DNA from: Symsagittifera roscoffensis
Taxonomy: Eukaryota > Xenacoelomorpha > Acoela > Convolutidae
NCBI RefSeq assembly: GCF_963678635.1
Contig: NC_087069.1
Location: 16,900,660 to 16,964,659, forward strand
Reading direction: 5' to 3'
Length of the DNA: 64,000 nt
Shown: positions 22,484 to 33,557 of the stretch, one piece after another
How the letters are laid out: every line of letters starts with the position of its first letter
Position numbering within the stretch: position 1 is the stretch's first letter
Program-made: the position numbers and the translations under genes
Notes under the pieces: model-generated
Database searches by the model: none
What the model was told of the DNA's origin: nothing
The model's input: the letters and a program-made list of their open reading frames with translations, nothing else

Positions 22484-22875
22484 GTAAAAACAATATCTGA
22501 GAATCTCAAAAAATAGTTAAAACTGCTGAGACGAAAGAACAGTTATTTTCGTCAGACTAAATCTTCGAAATTGTCCAATTAAAAGTATGATTACTAAAAA
22601 TAAAAATTTGTATTAAGAACAAACAGGTTCACTGATTCTGCAATTGACAACCCTTCGATAGAAAAAACGCGATAAGATCAATGATAAAGACCAATGATAT
22701 GCAAAACTTTAAGCATTATTAAGCTTTTAATTGTCACAAAATTTTATGTACAGCATAAAAAATTAATTTAAAAAAAGCTAATTGTACAGGCTTTGCAATT
22801 GGCTATCTTTCGATTGAAAAATGTTTGAGCTTCTGCATCTTAAAAACAAATATCAAAATGATCTAAACTTTTGAA

Positions 22876-23290
22876 CAAGACTAGTATCTGGGCGAAGCCC
22901 TGAATATTCCGACTGCCTTTTAGAGTCGATGAAGCAGTAATAACAAGAAAAAATTAAATGTAATATAATGAAATGAATTTTTTTAGTTTGAGATTTTTTT
23001 TTGTGAAAATCATCACCCACACGCCATAGAATGTACAAAATGATAGATTTTGCTAGCAGTAACAAATCAACTATGGCAAACAAGCTTCCTTTAACCAATT
23101 TGGAACAATTTCTAAGACGAATTTAATCTCCTCTTACGCGTTAGTGTCACGATTTATATTGCACGTTAATTGTCCCAAATTGGACAAACTAGCTATCTTT
23201 AGACCCCCATAACTTTTGAAGAAAAAAACGCCTCGAGCACAAATATTCCGTTACTTCCGTTACGAAAGTCGGGAATATTATCTGTTATAT
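22876..23290 (+). repeat. Dispersed repeat family A, copy 3, inside the last intron of the SLATT-like gene
   Basis: Shares with 14938-15440 the blocks AGCCCTGAATATTCCGACTG, TGATAGATTTTG, AACCAATTT, CTCTTACGCGTTAGTG and CCCCATAACTTTTGAAGAAA in the same order. Shorter pieces of the start block also occur near 18265, 28157 and 36237. Confidence 0.6.
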
Positions 23291-24134
23291 CGATTGATCA
23301 ATTCTAATTGCCGTTATATTCATTTGAGCGTTGTATAGATTTTTTTAATCGTGATGACTGCCTAATTAAAAAGTCTACGGGTGTCCAGATTTACGAAAGT
23401 ACTCACGCAGTTACAGAATGAAAGTAATTGTTCGTTAAAGAAAATCGTTATTCATATCAAAAATCTCTGGTACTTGCCTCTCAATAGAATTGTTCGTTAA
23501 GCTACTTCTGATCAATAATTGAACCAAAAATTACTGATCTTCTGTATAGTATAAGTAAACTTAGTGTGGATTTCAGTCCCCAATCAGCCATAGTCCAACA
23601 AAAAAAATTATGAAACGAGTGGCAAAGATGGGAGAAAATAAGAACTCAGTGACTGAGAAGATCATTTTCATTAAAAGGTTTAAGTGAGCTCGTAAAGCAA
23701 TTTTGTTGAAAATTAGTTATGAACTGAGGCCCACTAAATTAGCCGTTACTGATTTTTTCCCAGATTACTGATATTGATATATACTGGCTTAGTTCGAATT
23801 GGTAGTTCTCATATAATGGGAATTTCAGTGTTTCTTCACCGAGTGTCATAATGAAATTTACCAGCGGGACAAAAAATGCTTCTGGACTCAGATTGTTCTT
23901 ATTGGACAAATTTTGCAAAAGATTAAAGAGCGAAGTGATTTTCTTTTAAATAGGTCATAATGTTTGTTAAACACTAAATTTTTTTTTGTTATTTTTTCAG
24001 GAACAAGTTTTAAAACGCTCTAATAAGCCGAGACGTGCATTCAAATTAATCAGACATTCATGAGCGAACTGAGGTATATATGAACTAGTTGAGCTCATAT
24101 TCATGTGCTACAACTAGAAAAACTAAGAAAAGGA

Positions 24135-24799
24135 AGTGTGCTCTATGGCAGTTGCCTTATCTCCCCATACAAAGTCAAATTGTGAAATAACCATGGAAAT
24201 ACCTCCTACCCCAAATGCTCTCCACGAAGAGCAGCTACAGTCAATCGCTCGTAGTTTTTTCGTTCAAATGTTTTTCTGTTCATTTTTTTTCTTAATAATT
24301 ATTATAGTAGTTGCAAGTGGCACCCTGTGTCTAGCTGGCCATTTTAGAAATCGAAACTATTACATTGAGATCTAAATTGGCCGGTCAGATCATAAAGTGC
24401 ATAAAATTTGCCTTTTTCGGCCACTTATGGGTCTTTTCTGAGAACCCGTAGTTTTCTAAAGAATCAATTTTTGATAAACATTACGGGGTGTTAACACATA
24501 TACAAAATCCCCTCCACGCCTCCATAACAGGTTTTAGATAACAGAGTGATCTTTAGTTTTTTTTTAAATTCCATTTTATGACTGATTAACCACCTTTTAG
24601 TACTCTTGTTATACTTTTTCACAATTTATTTATTTTTTGGTCGAAAAACATCTCTAATCTATATATCTACACGCAGAAGGTTTTAAGATATATTTTTTTT
24701 CAAATTTGTAGATCGTTTTTGAGTTTTTGTAACCAAAATTGTCACTAATCCGCAATTTTTTTTGGCTGCAAGTTAGTGTGCTCTATGGCAGTTGCCTTA
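24135..24799 (+). repeat. Two identical 25-bp direct repeats 640 bp apart
   Basis: The same 25 bases (containing GTGCTCTATGGCAGTTGCC) occur at 24135-24159 and 24775-24799, followed in both by similar CTCC sequence. The interval holds only a 79-codon ORF with a hydrophobic stretch (24136-24375), which I do not regard as a supported gene. Confidence 0.6.
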
Positions 24800-25529
24800 C
24801 TCCTCGAAATATCTTTGACTATTCAAAAGTGTGTTCATTCTGTTTCATTTATGTTGATCATTTGGGTCAAAAATTTAGCGTCAATCGGCCGAATATAGAT
24901 GTCTGAAACTGTTACCAAAGGGGGGACTTTTTGGGTGGTCGGGTGGTCAAATGTCTGAAGTGGTGCGATCCCTATTTGGAAACTTCGTGAAAAAAAAGAA
25001 CTATTTTTCATTGTTGCAAAACCCGGTAAACTAAATTTTTGTATCAATCAAAAAAACCGAAGTCCTGTTTCCCATGCCGAGTTCCGCGACGCATGTCATA
25101 ACAATAATAAATTTTGTTTCTCATCATCTCGGTAGCAAAATAAAGATTCGTACTGACGACCAAGTCAAGGTCGCAACTTGCAGCCATACAAAAAACGGAC
25201 TCTGTCAAAAAATGGCCCTACTGGGATGAGACAAAACGTTTATGAAACAGTTGCATACTGTAGAAATGTTTTGAATTTTTTTTTGTAAAAAACGTATAAT
25301 AAGTAATTTCTAGGAAAGGAAAACCAAAATTTATAATAAGGATGTTTTTGCAAACTCTGGAATTAAATAACATGTATCTTTCCGTATTTTTTATCACAAA
25401 AGCTGTAGCAAACAATCAAAAAAAAATGTCCATTTGAAAAACAGCCGTCGCTTTGAAAGTTTGGATTTAGTTAATATAAACCCATAGTTTGGGTGGCAAT
25501 TATCGCTCAAACAAACTGCATCAGATGAT

Positions 25530-25591
25530 TTGTCATGAAGGTTAATAGTTTGACAACAACTTGTCATGAAGGTTAATAGTTTGACAACAAC
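25530..25591 (+). repeat. 31-bp unit repeated twice in tandem
   Basis: Two perfect copies of a 31-bp unit starting TTGTCATGAAGGTTAATAG lie head to tail in the intron. Only two units are present and there is no leader or spacer pattern. Confidence 0.9.
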
Positions 25592-25939
25592 AAATTTGTT
25601 TTTAGATAACACAAACTGCCACAATTTGCAATATTTGAGTTTGAAACCAAATAAGGATATGTTTTTAGGATAAAACAATTCAGGATAATCCATTATAGGA
25701 TAAACCATTTCAAGATAATGCCTATTTATTGTTGAAAAAACCTATCATACAATTCCGCTCTAAGGTCGGAATAATGGTTACGCAATAATAGTCGAGGCTA
25801 GGAAGTTCGGCATGCTATGGTTAAAAAAAGCCTGTTATGCTCGGAGTGGTAGAAAAAAAATATATGAAGAAAACGTTTTGATCGACAAACAAGGTGCTAG
25901 CAATCTAGATCATCAGTGCTTAAAGTTTTTCATATGGCT

Positions 25940-26307
25940 CAGTGGCGGATTTAGGGTTTTCTCGATGGGGGCGGATTTTCAAAACATTTTCAAAAATTTT
26001 GTCGACCATATTGAGTTTCCGAGCTTTTCCAAACTAGTAAAAATACTCTGTTTTGTAAAATTTTCTGCGCTGCAGGCAGAATTTTGAAAAAAAACAGGCC
26101 AAAAAAAGCGTTTTTAGATACTTTTTGGAAAATGTTGACCAAAAAATCTTGTTTTTCGGCGCGCGCTCCCCCCTCAAAATTAGTGTATACTGAGGCCGAA
26201 GACGTCTCTAGAAATTTTTTGGGGTCCGTCACCAAAAATAGATATCTCAAAATAGTACAAAGGGTGAGCTTTTAGGTGTGCGCCGCCCCCTCCTAAATCC
26301 GCCCCTG
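25940..26307 (+). mobile_element. hAT-type MITE, copy 2, with perfect 8-bp target duplication
   Basis: Runs from CAGTGGCGGATTTAGGGTTT to TAAATCCGCCCCTG and is flanked on both sides by ATATGGCT (25932-25939 and 26308-26315), a perfect 8-bp target duplication. Inverted ends plus an 8-bp duplication indicate the hAT superfamily. No transposase is encoded, so it was moved by an enzyme from elsewhere. It lies inside the last intron of the SLATT-like gene. Confidence 0.9.
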
Positions 26308-26341
26308 ATATGGCTATTTTTATGCAGGTTTTTGTCGGAGT

Positions 26342-26605
26342 ATGTCGAGAAAGTTCACTCAGGACACAATTTGCAAAATTATGCGGCCTTTCTTTTGTTT
26401 TGTTGTTCTTATTGTTCTTTGTTTTGTTGCAACAGTCTACAGTACTTCGCGGAATTTAAAAAACCCAGAAGAGGTTGTCATAAGAGAGGCTGAAGAAGAC
26501 ATGAAAATGTATCAAATTTTTCGGATCTATTCTTATGACGTAGTTCTTAATGCCCTAAAACTCTCAACCAATGAACTTCGAAAGCAGACAGGTTTTCAAC
26601 CTTAA
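26342..26605 (+). CDS. Hypothetical 87-residue secreted or membrane protein nested in an intron
   Basis: ATG 26342 begins a protein with a strongly hydrophobic segment (about residues 16-34, Phe/Val/Leu-rich after Met-Arg-Pro) and a polar acidic remainder (Glu-Glu-Val-Val, Glu-Ala-Glu-Glu-Asp). It could be a signal peptide or a single anchor. A T-rich stretch ending GCAG at 26328 could be a splice acceptor just upstream. It starts 34 bases after the MITE, in the same direction as the host gene. I know no homologue, and chance cannot be excluded. Confidence 0.3.
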   Translation: MSRKFTQDTICKIMRPFFCFVVLIVLCFVATVYSTSRNLKNPEEVVIREAEEDMKMYQIFRIYSYDVVLNALKLSTNELRKQTGFQP

Positions 26606-27114
26606 AACGTGTTTTGGACATTTTATCCCTCTGTGATTTGTAAAATGGTTTTACTTTTTTCATTTCTTCAGCTCAGGCATGGATCAGGAATAATCCTGAG
26701 CGGGCTCAATTTTCAAAAAATTGAACGAGGTTAACACCTGATTTCAACGCTATTTGTACTATAGCCTTATCCCAACTAAGTTTTTTTGGCTCTGTTGTAC
26801 TGTATACTGGCGCAGAAAATGCGTCTAAAACAGTTTTAAGATGGGTCGACCAATACAAATAAAGAAAAATAGTACCAAAAAGGGGACATTTAGATTGATA
26901 AAATAGTCGAATCCTTGAGAAATTGAGAAAACACATAGGTCAGTGTAGCCTTGTAGATTATTGGAGGCAAAATTCGAAAATTGAATTGTGAATTTTTATC
27001 CAGAATACAGAAAATTATTACAAAATAACGTTTTTTTTTTTTTTTTTTGGGGGGGGGGGTCGAATTTTCAACAAAATTTTGAAAGTTTTGTCGATTTTTT
27101 TCTCATCATTTCCA

Positions 27115-27395
27115 TCAAGGGAGGTTATCTTGCAAGAGTCTTGTAAGATCTTGCAAGATAACTTCCTCTAAAGATAACCTTCCCTTCAATTGCAAGATCT
27201 GTAACGGTACAATTTTTTTAGGCAAAAACAGTGTTAAATGCGAAGACAACCAAGTTACGTTCGTGGAAGAAGGAAGCAATCGATAAATTTTTGCTAATTT
27301 TGCCGACTCTTTTTACCCTATTTGATCATGGGAGGTTACCTTACAAGAGTCTTGCACGATCTTGCAAAATAACCTCTTTTAAAGATAACCATATT
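27115..27395. repeat. Duplicated hairpin (AGGTTATCTTGCAAGA type)
   Basis: GGAGGTTATCTTGCAAGA followed by TCTTGCAAGATAACTTCCTC forms a hairpin at about 27120-27170. A diverged second copy with the same layout lies at about 27330-27383. Both sit in a stretch whose ends resemble the hAT-type MITE (GGTCGAATTTTCAACAAAAT near 27058 and AAGTCCGCCC near 27526), so this may be a MITE variant with a palindromic insert. Confidence 0.5.
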
Positions 27396-27676
27396 TTTTG
27401 CAATATCTTTAAAGAAGCATTTTTTTTGCGCAAAAACAGCAAAAATACTACCAAAGTGGAGACTCTGTGGGTCGTCAGGGTAGTGCATGTCTGATGAAGG
27501 ATGCGTTCGAGCCTCTATCTCCTTTAAGTCCGCCCATGCGTAGTTAAACGTCTAAAAGTTGATTTTAAACGATAAGATTTCGAACCAAAATTTAAAAAGT
27601 TTCTTTTTTTTACTAACTGATTACGCAACGGTTGAATGTTATTAAACTCAATTTTTCAATCTTCACTGCATTTCAG

Positions 27677-27872
27677 ACAAATGATCGAAGAACAGACTGA
27701 GACCAGTGGCATCCAGGACTTATGCCAGTTCGCCTGGATGTGCATAGACACAGAGGACAAAACACTGGACTCACTTCCATACATTCCCAAGGCCATATTC
27801 AAGAAGCACGCCAGGCAGCATTACTTCACAGCCGAACACGGCTGGATGTCGGAGGGAGTCGAGACTGATTGA
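27677..27872 (+). CDS. SLATT-like gene, last exon
   Basis: Acceptor GCATTTCAG ends at 27676 and the frame runs to TGA 27870-27872. It adds about 64 residues: an acidic helix (M-I-E-E-Q-T-E), then a soluble C-terminus with Trp-Met-Cys and a His-rich segment. With the three upstream exons the reading frame from ATG 20179 totals 233 codons including stop, all junctions GT-AG and in phase. The length is reasonable for a SLATT-type protein with an N-terminal extension. Its role in the organism is unknown; by analogy it should sit in a membrane, possibly as an oligomer. Family assignment rests on topology and short motifs, not on a search. Confidence 0.8.
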
Positions 27873-27907
27873 ATTTAGTTCCCTGTCAACTATCAAAAAT
27901 GTTAACG

Positions 27908-27913
27908 AATAAA
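27908..27913 (+). promoter_or_regulatory. Poly(A) signal of the SLATT-like gene
   Basis: AATAAA lies 36 bases after the stop codon, a normal distance for a short 3' UTR, and supports 27872 as the true end of the gene. Confidence 0.75.
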
Positions 27914-28474
27914 ATATTGTGTTTCATGACAATTTACAAAAAATCGTACGCAAAGTTTTGTTCGAAAAATTCATTTGAATGGCTAAAGGTACAAAGAAAA
28001 AATTGGAAAGCAAATTCAGCTGAAAAAAAAAATTCTGATGACGAATAGAAAAATTTGGACTGAAAATTTCTATTGTGAAGGTAGAAAGACTCGTTCTAGA
28101 AAACTGCACTCAGGACAAAGTTTATGTAAGCTCCGTGCAAGTTTCAATAACAAAAGGACTGCTCGTATCAATGCAAAACCCTGAATTTTTGACTGCCTGC
28201 CCATAAGGCCCAATTCTCTTCTTATATTTTTGAAAAACAAAAAAATTGATACACTTTTGTTTATTATAAAAAAATTGATTTCATGATTGCTTTTTTCTCC
28301 AAAAATACCGCCTATATGCAATGCTAAGTATGAAGTGATGTAATAAGCGTCTGGCAACGTACTAATTATGTTTTTGGAGTGTCTCAAATAAAAAACTGGC
28401 ACTGATCAGAGCAGGGTTGAATTATAACTCTAGGCTTTATAGAACAAAATATATCCCATACCGAAAACTTCAAA
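27914..28474. other. Intergenic, no gene seen
   Basis: Only a short piece of repeat family A (GACTGCTCGTATCAATG near 28157) is recognisable. Confidence 0.5.
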
Positions 28475-28695
28475 ACGTTGTCATAGTCCTAAATCAACCA
28501 TTTGAGTCTTATTTAGTTCAGGTTTCTATTCTTCTGTCAATCATTTCTGTTTCTATCTGGTGCTAAACATCATAGACAGATGCTGGCCTTCGGAGTGTCT
28601 GAAACCCCACCTTTATGATCTGGGATACTGTTAAGTTGTTTAACCAAGGATTCAATTCAGATGTCAAAGGAGCATTTTCAACATGACGCAGACAG
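28475..28695 (+). repeat. Direct repeat flanking the Ty3/gypsy relic, left copy (decayed)
   Basis: Matches 35067-35330 in order: CATTTGAGTCTT, TCTTCTGTCAATCATTTCT, TCTGGTGCTAAACATCAT and GGCCTTCGGAGTGTCTG. It sits just upstream of the relic's first gag-like bases (28684), the place of a 5' LTR. However, the right copy encodes a membrane-protein-like peptide, so a duplicated host segment is the competing explanation. Confidence 0.55.
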
Positions 28696-28921
28696 CAGGA
28701 CAAAGTGGGGTAAAAACCCACTTGGGATTACATTTTTTTGCCCGCCTGAATGCGCACAACCGCCAATGTAATGAGAAGTTTGGGTGAAACGTTACCAATG
28801 GGAAATGGTTGCGAAATTCGCCAGTTAACTTGTGTATTAGTCTACACTGTAATTTCTCCCCAGTCGGCGGTAAATCGACCCGTATTTACAGATTTAAAAC
28901 CGGGTTTTACGTCCCTACAAT

Positions 28922-29340
28922 AATGTCGGCGGAGGTTCAAAGGAGGGTAATGGACTTGATACTAGCTGAATACCCACAGGCACACGTATTTATCGAAGAT
29001 ATATTAGTAGTAACTAATGACTACAAAATAGACACATTTCGACCGTGGAGAAATTTTTAGGAAGTAGATAAAGAAAGCATGGCACTGAAACTAACGAAAT
29101 GTAGCTTCCGCCTCATCCGAAAAATGAGGCCAATCGAGGCACTGAAACCACCCTGCTTTTCATCCTAGCTGAATTTATTCATAAGGTCAATCGACAGTTT
29201 ACATAATTATTCACCGACATCGGCAGAAATAACAATGTTAAGCAAGAAGAATGATTACAATTGGACACCACAGTGTCAGGAACCTTTTGAAAACCTTAAA
29301 CGCCAAGTAGCAAAAATAGTGGACAAACGTTTTTAGAAAG
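28922..29340 (+). pseudogene. RT palm/thumb remnant of the relic (block 1)
   Basis: From M-S-A-E-V-Q-R-R at 28923 the peptide reads through A-E-Y-P-Q-A-H and E-D-I-L-V-V-T, the catalytic box region of gypsy RTs in which the normal Tyr-x-Asp-Asp is changed (Ile-Glu-Asp). The thumb continues out of frame and matches 31850-32140 in block 2. Confidence 0.75.
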
Positions 29341-29764
29341 CCATCCAAAAATAGCACGTAGTGACGAAATAGAAGTAGAAGAGTTAATCGTAGAAGGAAT
29401 TAAAAAAAAAATTCTACGCAGGCGAACAGTACGATGAGCAACACCGTATTATCAATCCCCTCAGCGTTCACAGGTGAAACATTTCCCCCAACTAAATCGG
29501 GCATTTCCATAGTCCCTCATAAAAGTGAAGTAAAAAAACAAGGCCTTGCCCGAACTGTTCAATCTCCTGTTTTTTGAGTCGCAGTTTTCATCGGGCCCCC
29601 AGCTAGAAGTGATCTACGAGATGATTATGTCCAAAGATCCCGAGACGGCTTCAAAAGTCTATGCAGTGAACCGTTACTATGCGCAGTTCGAGAACGATTA
29701 TCATGTACGAGAGAACTGTTTGTGGCAACAACCGACTGCATTGTTTTCACCACGGCAAAATTAA
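29330..29764 (+). pseudogene. Linker-region remnant (block 1)
   Basis: Repeats the sequence of 32890-33320 with frame breaks: S-H-P-K-I-A-R-S near 29343, then a part resembling P-E-L-F-N-L-L-F-F-E and E-V-I-Y-E-M-I-M-S-K. The better preserved copy is at 32951-33322. Confidence 0.6.
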
Positions 29765-30159
29765 AATGTTCGAGGCGGCAAAGGATATATGGTACCAATA
29801 AAACTACAAAAAATTGCAACAATGGCTAAAAAATGTCGGAGTGCGTAATTGCCGGTAAGAACCAAAAACTATGTGTACCAAGTTGCACTTAGGTAAAATA
29901 CCCGAACCAAGGAAGCCCAATGAGGCAGTACAGTTGATGTTTGGGGACCTATAAATTACCTGATAGAGTCCAAAATATGTTAAAATAACGGTGGAATGGT
30001 TTTCTAGATGGCCGTGGGCAAGACAAAGTGTGGGAAAACCCACTTGGGGTTACATCTTTTTGCCAGCCTAAATGCGCAGAACCGCCAATGTAATGATAAT
30101 TTTGGGTGAAACGTTTCCAATGAGATTTTTCAATTTGCTAGTACATTAAGTGCCATGCA

Positions 30160-30860
30160 AATAGGCCCATTGCGGGGGACGTTGACAGGAAAAAACGGCT
30201 AGAATCAGAGCAGATTCTGATTTCGAATCTATACTTATGCTTTGGGAAAAAGGACGGGACGGATTACATAAAAGGAAACCACATCTAGAGCTGGGGACTA
30301 AACGTCATCCGAGGGTGCTAGACGCAATCGAGGGGGACGTAATGGAAAATGAAATTTTCCAGCTGTTATCAAGAAAACAACGGATCGGGGAGTCATTGGA
30401 GCCGTTCCACGCAGTGCTCAGCGGACTGGCGGCGCGTTGATCCTTCGGCGCACTAAAAGGAATAGTGCTACGAGATGTGTTCCATGTCAACATGACAAAC
30501 CTAAAGGCTCAAAACGAGATATGCAGGGTGACGAAAATCCCGGAGAAAGTGTATAGATTAGAAATTTCTTACGAAGGGGGATAAGTATGCAAAAATCTGT
30601 TTTTCAACAACCGGGAGGTCATCGACGAGCGGCACCACGGGAGAGGGTCTGCAAATCAAGACGGAACCGGTGAGATTAATCAGTTACAGATATCGTAACA
30701 ACCGGGGGAAAATATGCGTCCAAGTCTAAGGGCGAGGACAATATCGAGGGGGATCGAACATGGGAGATGGAAGATGTTACAACTGTGATAAGATAGAATT
30801 TGCAAGTGAGCACATGGTTGAATATGCAGCTAAAAGATCATGTGTAATTTTTGCAAAATA
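30160..30860 (+). pseudogene. Gag remnant with decayed zinc knuckle
   Basis: A frame from 30237 to 30440 contains L-L-S-R-K-Q-R-I-G-E-S-L-E-P-F-H, the late helix of retrotransposon Gag proteins, continuing out of register to about 30580. A Cys-Tyr-Asn-Cys motif near 30778 is what remains of a CCHC knuckle. Stops and frameshifts make it non-functional. Confidence 0.65.
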
Positions 30861-31019
30861 GTCGACCATTTCGAATGAAAGTACAGGGCAAAAAAAATGA
30901 CAGAGGACGATTACCGGTCGGGATGGTTCAAGGCGGGACGGCCAGGAGTTATTCGAGTCTGAAGGAACGGAGGATAACACATCTCAACAAGAGAGCTCAA
31001 GGGGATGGGTGAATACACA

Positions 31020-31330
31020 CCGAAAACGTATCCGGTCGTGCGTCTCCCACAGCTTGGGGGACTACATGGTGATGGCGATACGATTGAAGAAAACGTTGAG
31101 TTAAAAGTGGCGGGCGCAAAACTATCTATTTAAATCAACGGACATAAAACAAGTGTATGGATTGTTAGTGGGTCACCAATCTCAATGTTTTCTATTGGGG
31201 AACTCAAAAAAACACTAGGCGCCACAGGCATTAAGTTTTAAGAAAAAGTGCCGCTGGATCAATATTTCCACGACTACGGTAACAATCCTATTAACTTACT
31301 GGGAACCATGAAGATGGAGCTCAGGTCTAG
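31020..31330 (+). pseudogene. Retropepsin remnant
   Basis: A V-S-G-S-P-I-S-M-F-S peptide near 31165-31195 matches the active-site segment of the protease in this family, with the catalytic Asp lost. A stop precedes it and another follows. L-L-G-T-M-K-M near 31298 may be the later conserved strand. Confidence 0.6.
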
Positions 31331-31593
31331 CTCTGGGTGACGTCGGCTCCGATCAAGGTCATCTGCGGAAACCGACCATCAGTTATTGAACGGTATCTGA
31401 TGTCCGAACTGCGGCTGCAGCTAATACAGAGTGCGCCAGGCAAACAAGTGATGTCGATCCAGGATGAAAACGCTGCACACGAAGACAAGTTGGAAAAATG
31501 GCAGGAGTACTTAAGACGGGTATTTTTTAATCTCCTTAACTGGGTGTGCAAAATTTGTGACTTTAAGGTGCAGGACGAGTTTCTGCAAATCTA

Positions 31594-32460
31594 ATGGCCG
31601 TTCAACAAAACGGAAGAAGTGCGCCGATAACATTGCAGGAAAAAGTCGACGGGGAAATCGAAAAACTAATCGAACAAGGTCATATAGAAATTTGGATGAC
31701 TGCTCAGATGAGTTTTTTTGTATTGTCGATTGTAATTAAGGTCAAGAACAACGGCTCGGTAAAATTCGCACTCGGGGCACGCAAACTGAATAAGCAGGTG
31801 CATTTACCGAAAGTATATTAGTAGTAACTAAAGACTCCAAAAAAAGAGCACATATCGACCTTGGAGAAAGTTATAGGAAGGTAGATAAAAATACATGGCA
31901 TTAAAACTAACGAATTGTAGCTTCGGCCTGATCCGAAAAACGGAGCCAATCAATGCACCGAAACCGCCCTGCACTATATCCCAGCTGAAATCATTCATGA
32001 GGTCAATCGACAGTTTACATAAGTATTCACCGACATTGGCAGAAACATCAATTTTAAGCACGAAGAATGATCACAATTGGACACCAGAGTGTCAGGAACC
32101 TTTTGAAAAACTTAAACGCCAAGTAGCGAAAATAGTGGAACTTAAGAAGTTTGATGTGCACAAAGATATTAGGGTAGTGTGCAATGCTAGCCACAATGGG
32201 TTGGGGGCAGTTTTAGAACAAATTGGTACCGAAGGCTGGCAGCCGATATCGTTCGCATCGAGCTGTCTAAACGACGCTGACAAAGGTACTCCATGATTTA
32301 ATTGGAGTTACTCGCCGTAGTCTGTTTGGTTGAATATTTCCAAAAATACATCCTGGGGAGAAAATTTCAATTTTTTAACCTTCATAAAGCTCTGGTTTTG
32401 CTCTTAACCGGAAATATCAAAAAGAATAAAACATTTTTTAGCCGCCGTCTAACAAGATGA
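31594..32460 (+). pseudogene. RT (core deleted) and RNase H remnant (block 2)
   Basis: The RT N-terminus is readable to about 31820 (E-K-V-D-G-E-I-E-K-L-I-E-Q-G). It then jumps directly to the region after the catalytic box (V-V-T-K-D-S-K near 31823), so the fingers and palm are deleted. The frame 31895-32296 holds the thumb and RNase H, with C-N-A-S-H-N-G-L-G-A-V (near 32180), where the expected Asp is Asn, and an E-L-L-A-V segment further on. Confidence 0.8.
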
Positions 32461-32879
32461 GTAGATAGACTAATTCCAAGTAGTGAGACAAAACCAGTGA
32501 CGGTCTACGATAGTATGCGCATGTTCGCAAAAAAACTTAACTCCAACGCACCCTCGGATTCAAAACTGCACCATCCTGGGGTCCTGAGTTTATTCAAAAT
32601 AATCAATCCAATAAAGTCACCGAAAATTAACGAAAAGCCTGCATGCTAAATTCGTGAGCAAATATGACCGAAAGAGGAGATCTATCATGCAGCGACCAGT
32701 CAAGCAATCAGAGAACAGAAAATTGCATGAGCCGGCGGTTACGAGACGAAACCGACCGATTGACAAACATCGATTGAAATAAGTGTGTAGGAATGATCAC
32801 TTCTTGAAAACATAGTCATACAGAATCTTTTTTAAAAACAAAAAATCATTTTTTAAAATCAAGGATCATGAAAAAATCA

Positions 32880-33322
32880 TTTCGGAAAAACAAAAGTTTT
32901 TAGAACGCCATCCAAAAATAGCACGTAGTGACAAAATTGAAGTAGACGAGTTGATCAAAGAAAGAAATTTAAAAGACACTTCTACGGAGACGAACAGTAC
33001 GAAGAGCAACACCGTATTATCAATCCCCTCACCGTTCACCCCAACTGAATCGAGTATTTACTTAGTTACTCATAAAAGTGAAGTCATTTCAAAAACCAAG
33101 GTCTTACCCGAATTGTTCAACCTCCTGTTTTTTGAGTCGCAATTTTTATCGGGCACCCAGCTAGAAGTGATCTACGAGATGATTATGTCCAAAGATCCCC
33201 ATACCGCTTCAAAAGTCTATGCAGTGAACCGTTACTATGCGCAGTTCGATAACAATTTTCATATACGAGGGAATGGTTTGTGGCAACAACCGACTGCATC
33301 CTTATCACCACGGCAAGAGTAA
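32880..33322 (+). pseudogene. Linker-region ORF between RNase H and integrase (block 2)
   Basis: An open frame of 123 codons from 32951, with upstream in-phase similarity from 32880. It is Ser/Thr-rich at first, then has aromatic and acidic residues (E-L-F-N-L-L-F-F-E, E-V-I-Y-E-M-I-M-S-K). The position corresponds to the linker before the integrase zinc domain. No catalytic motif is present. Confidence 0.5.
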
Positions 33323-33557
33323 ATTGTTCGAGGCGGCGAAGGATATCTGCTACCAATATATCCAAAAACAAAAGGCATCAATCGCCGAAAATTTTCGGAG
33401 TGCATAATTGCCGGTATGATCCAAAAAACTCTGTGTACCAAGTTGCACTTAGGTAAAATACCCGAACCAAGGAAGCCAAATGAGGCAATACAGTTTTAAT
33501 TTTTGGGGACCTATAAATTACTTGAATGAGTCCAAAAAACGTTAAGGTAACGGTAAA

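Noticed and set aside
25530-25591. Repeat resembling a CRISPR unit
   Set aside because: Two directly adjacent copies without spacers in a eukaryotic intron; a simple tandem duplication.
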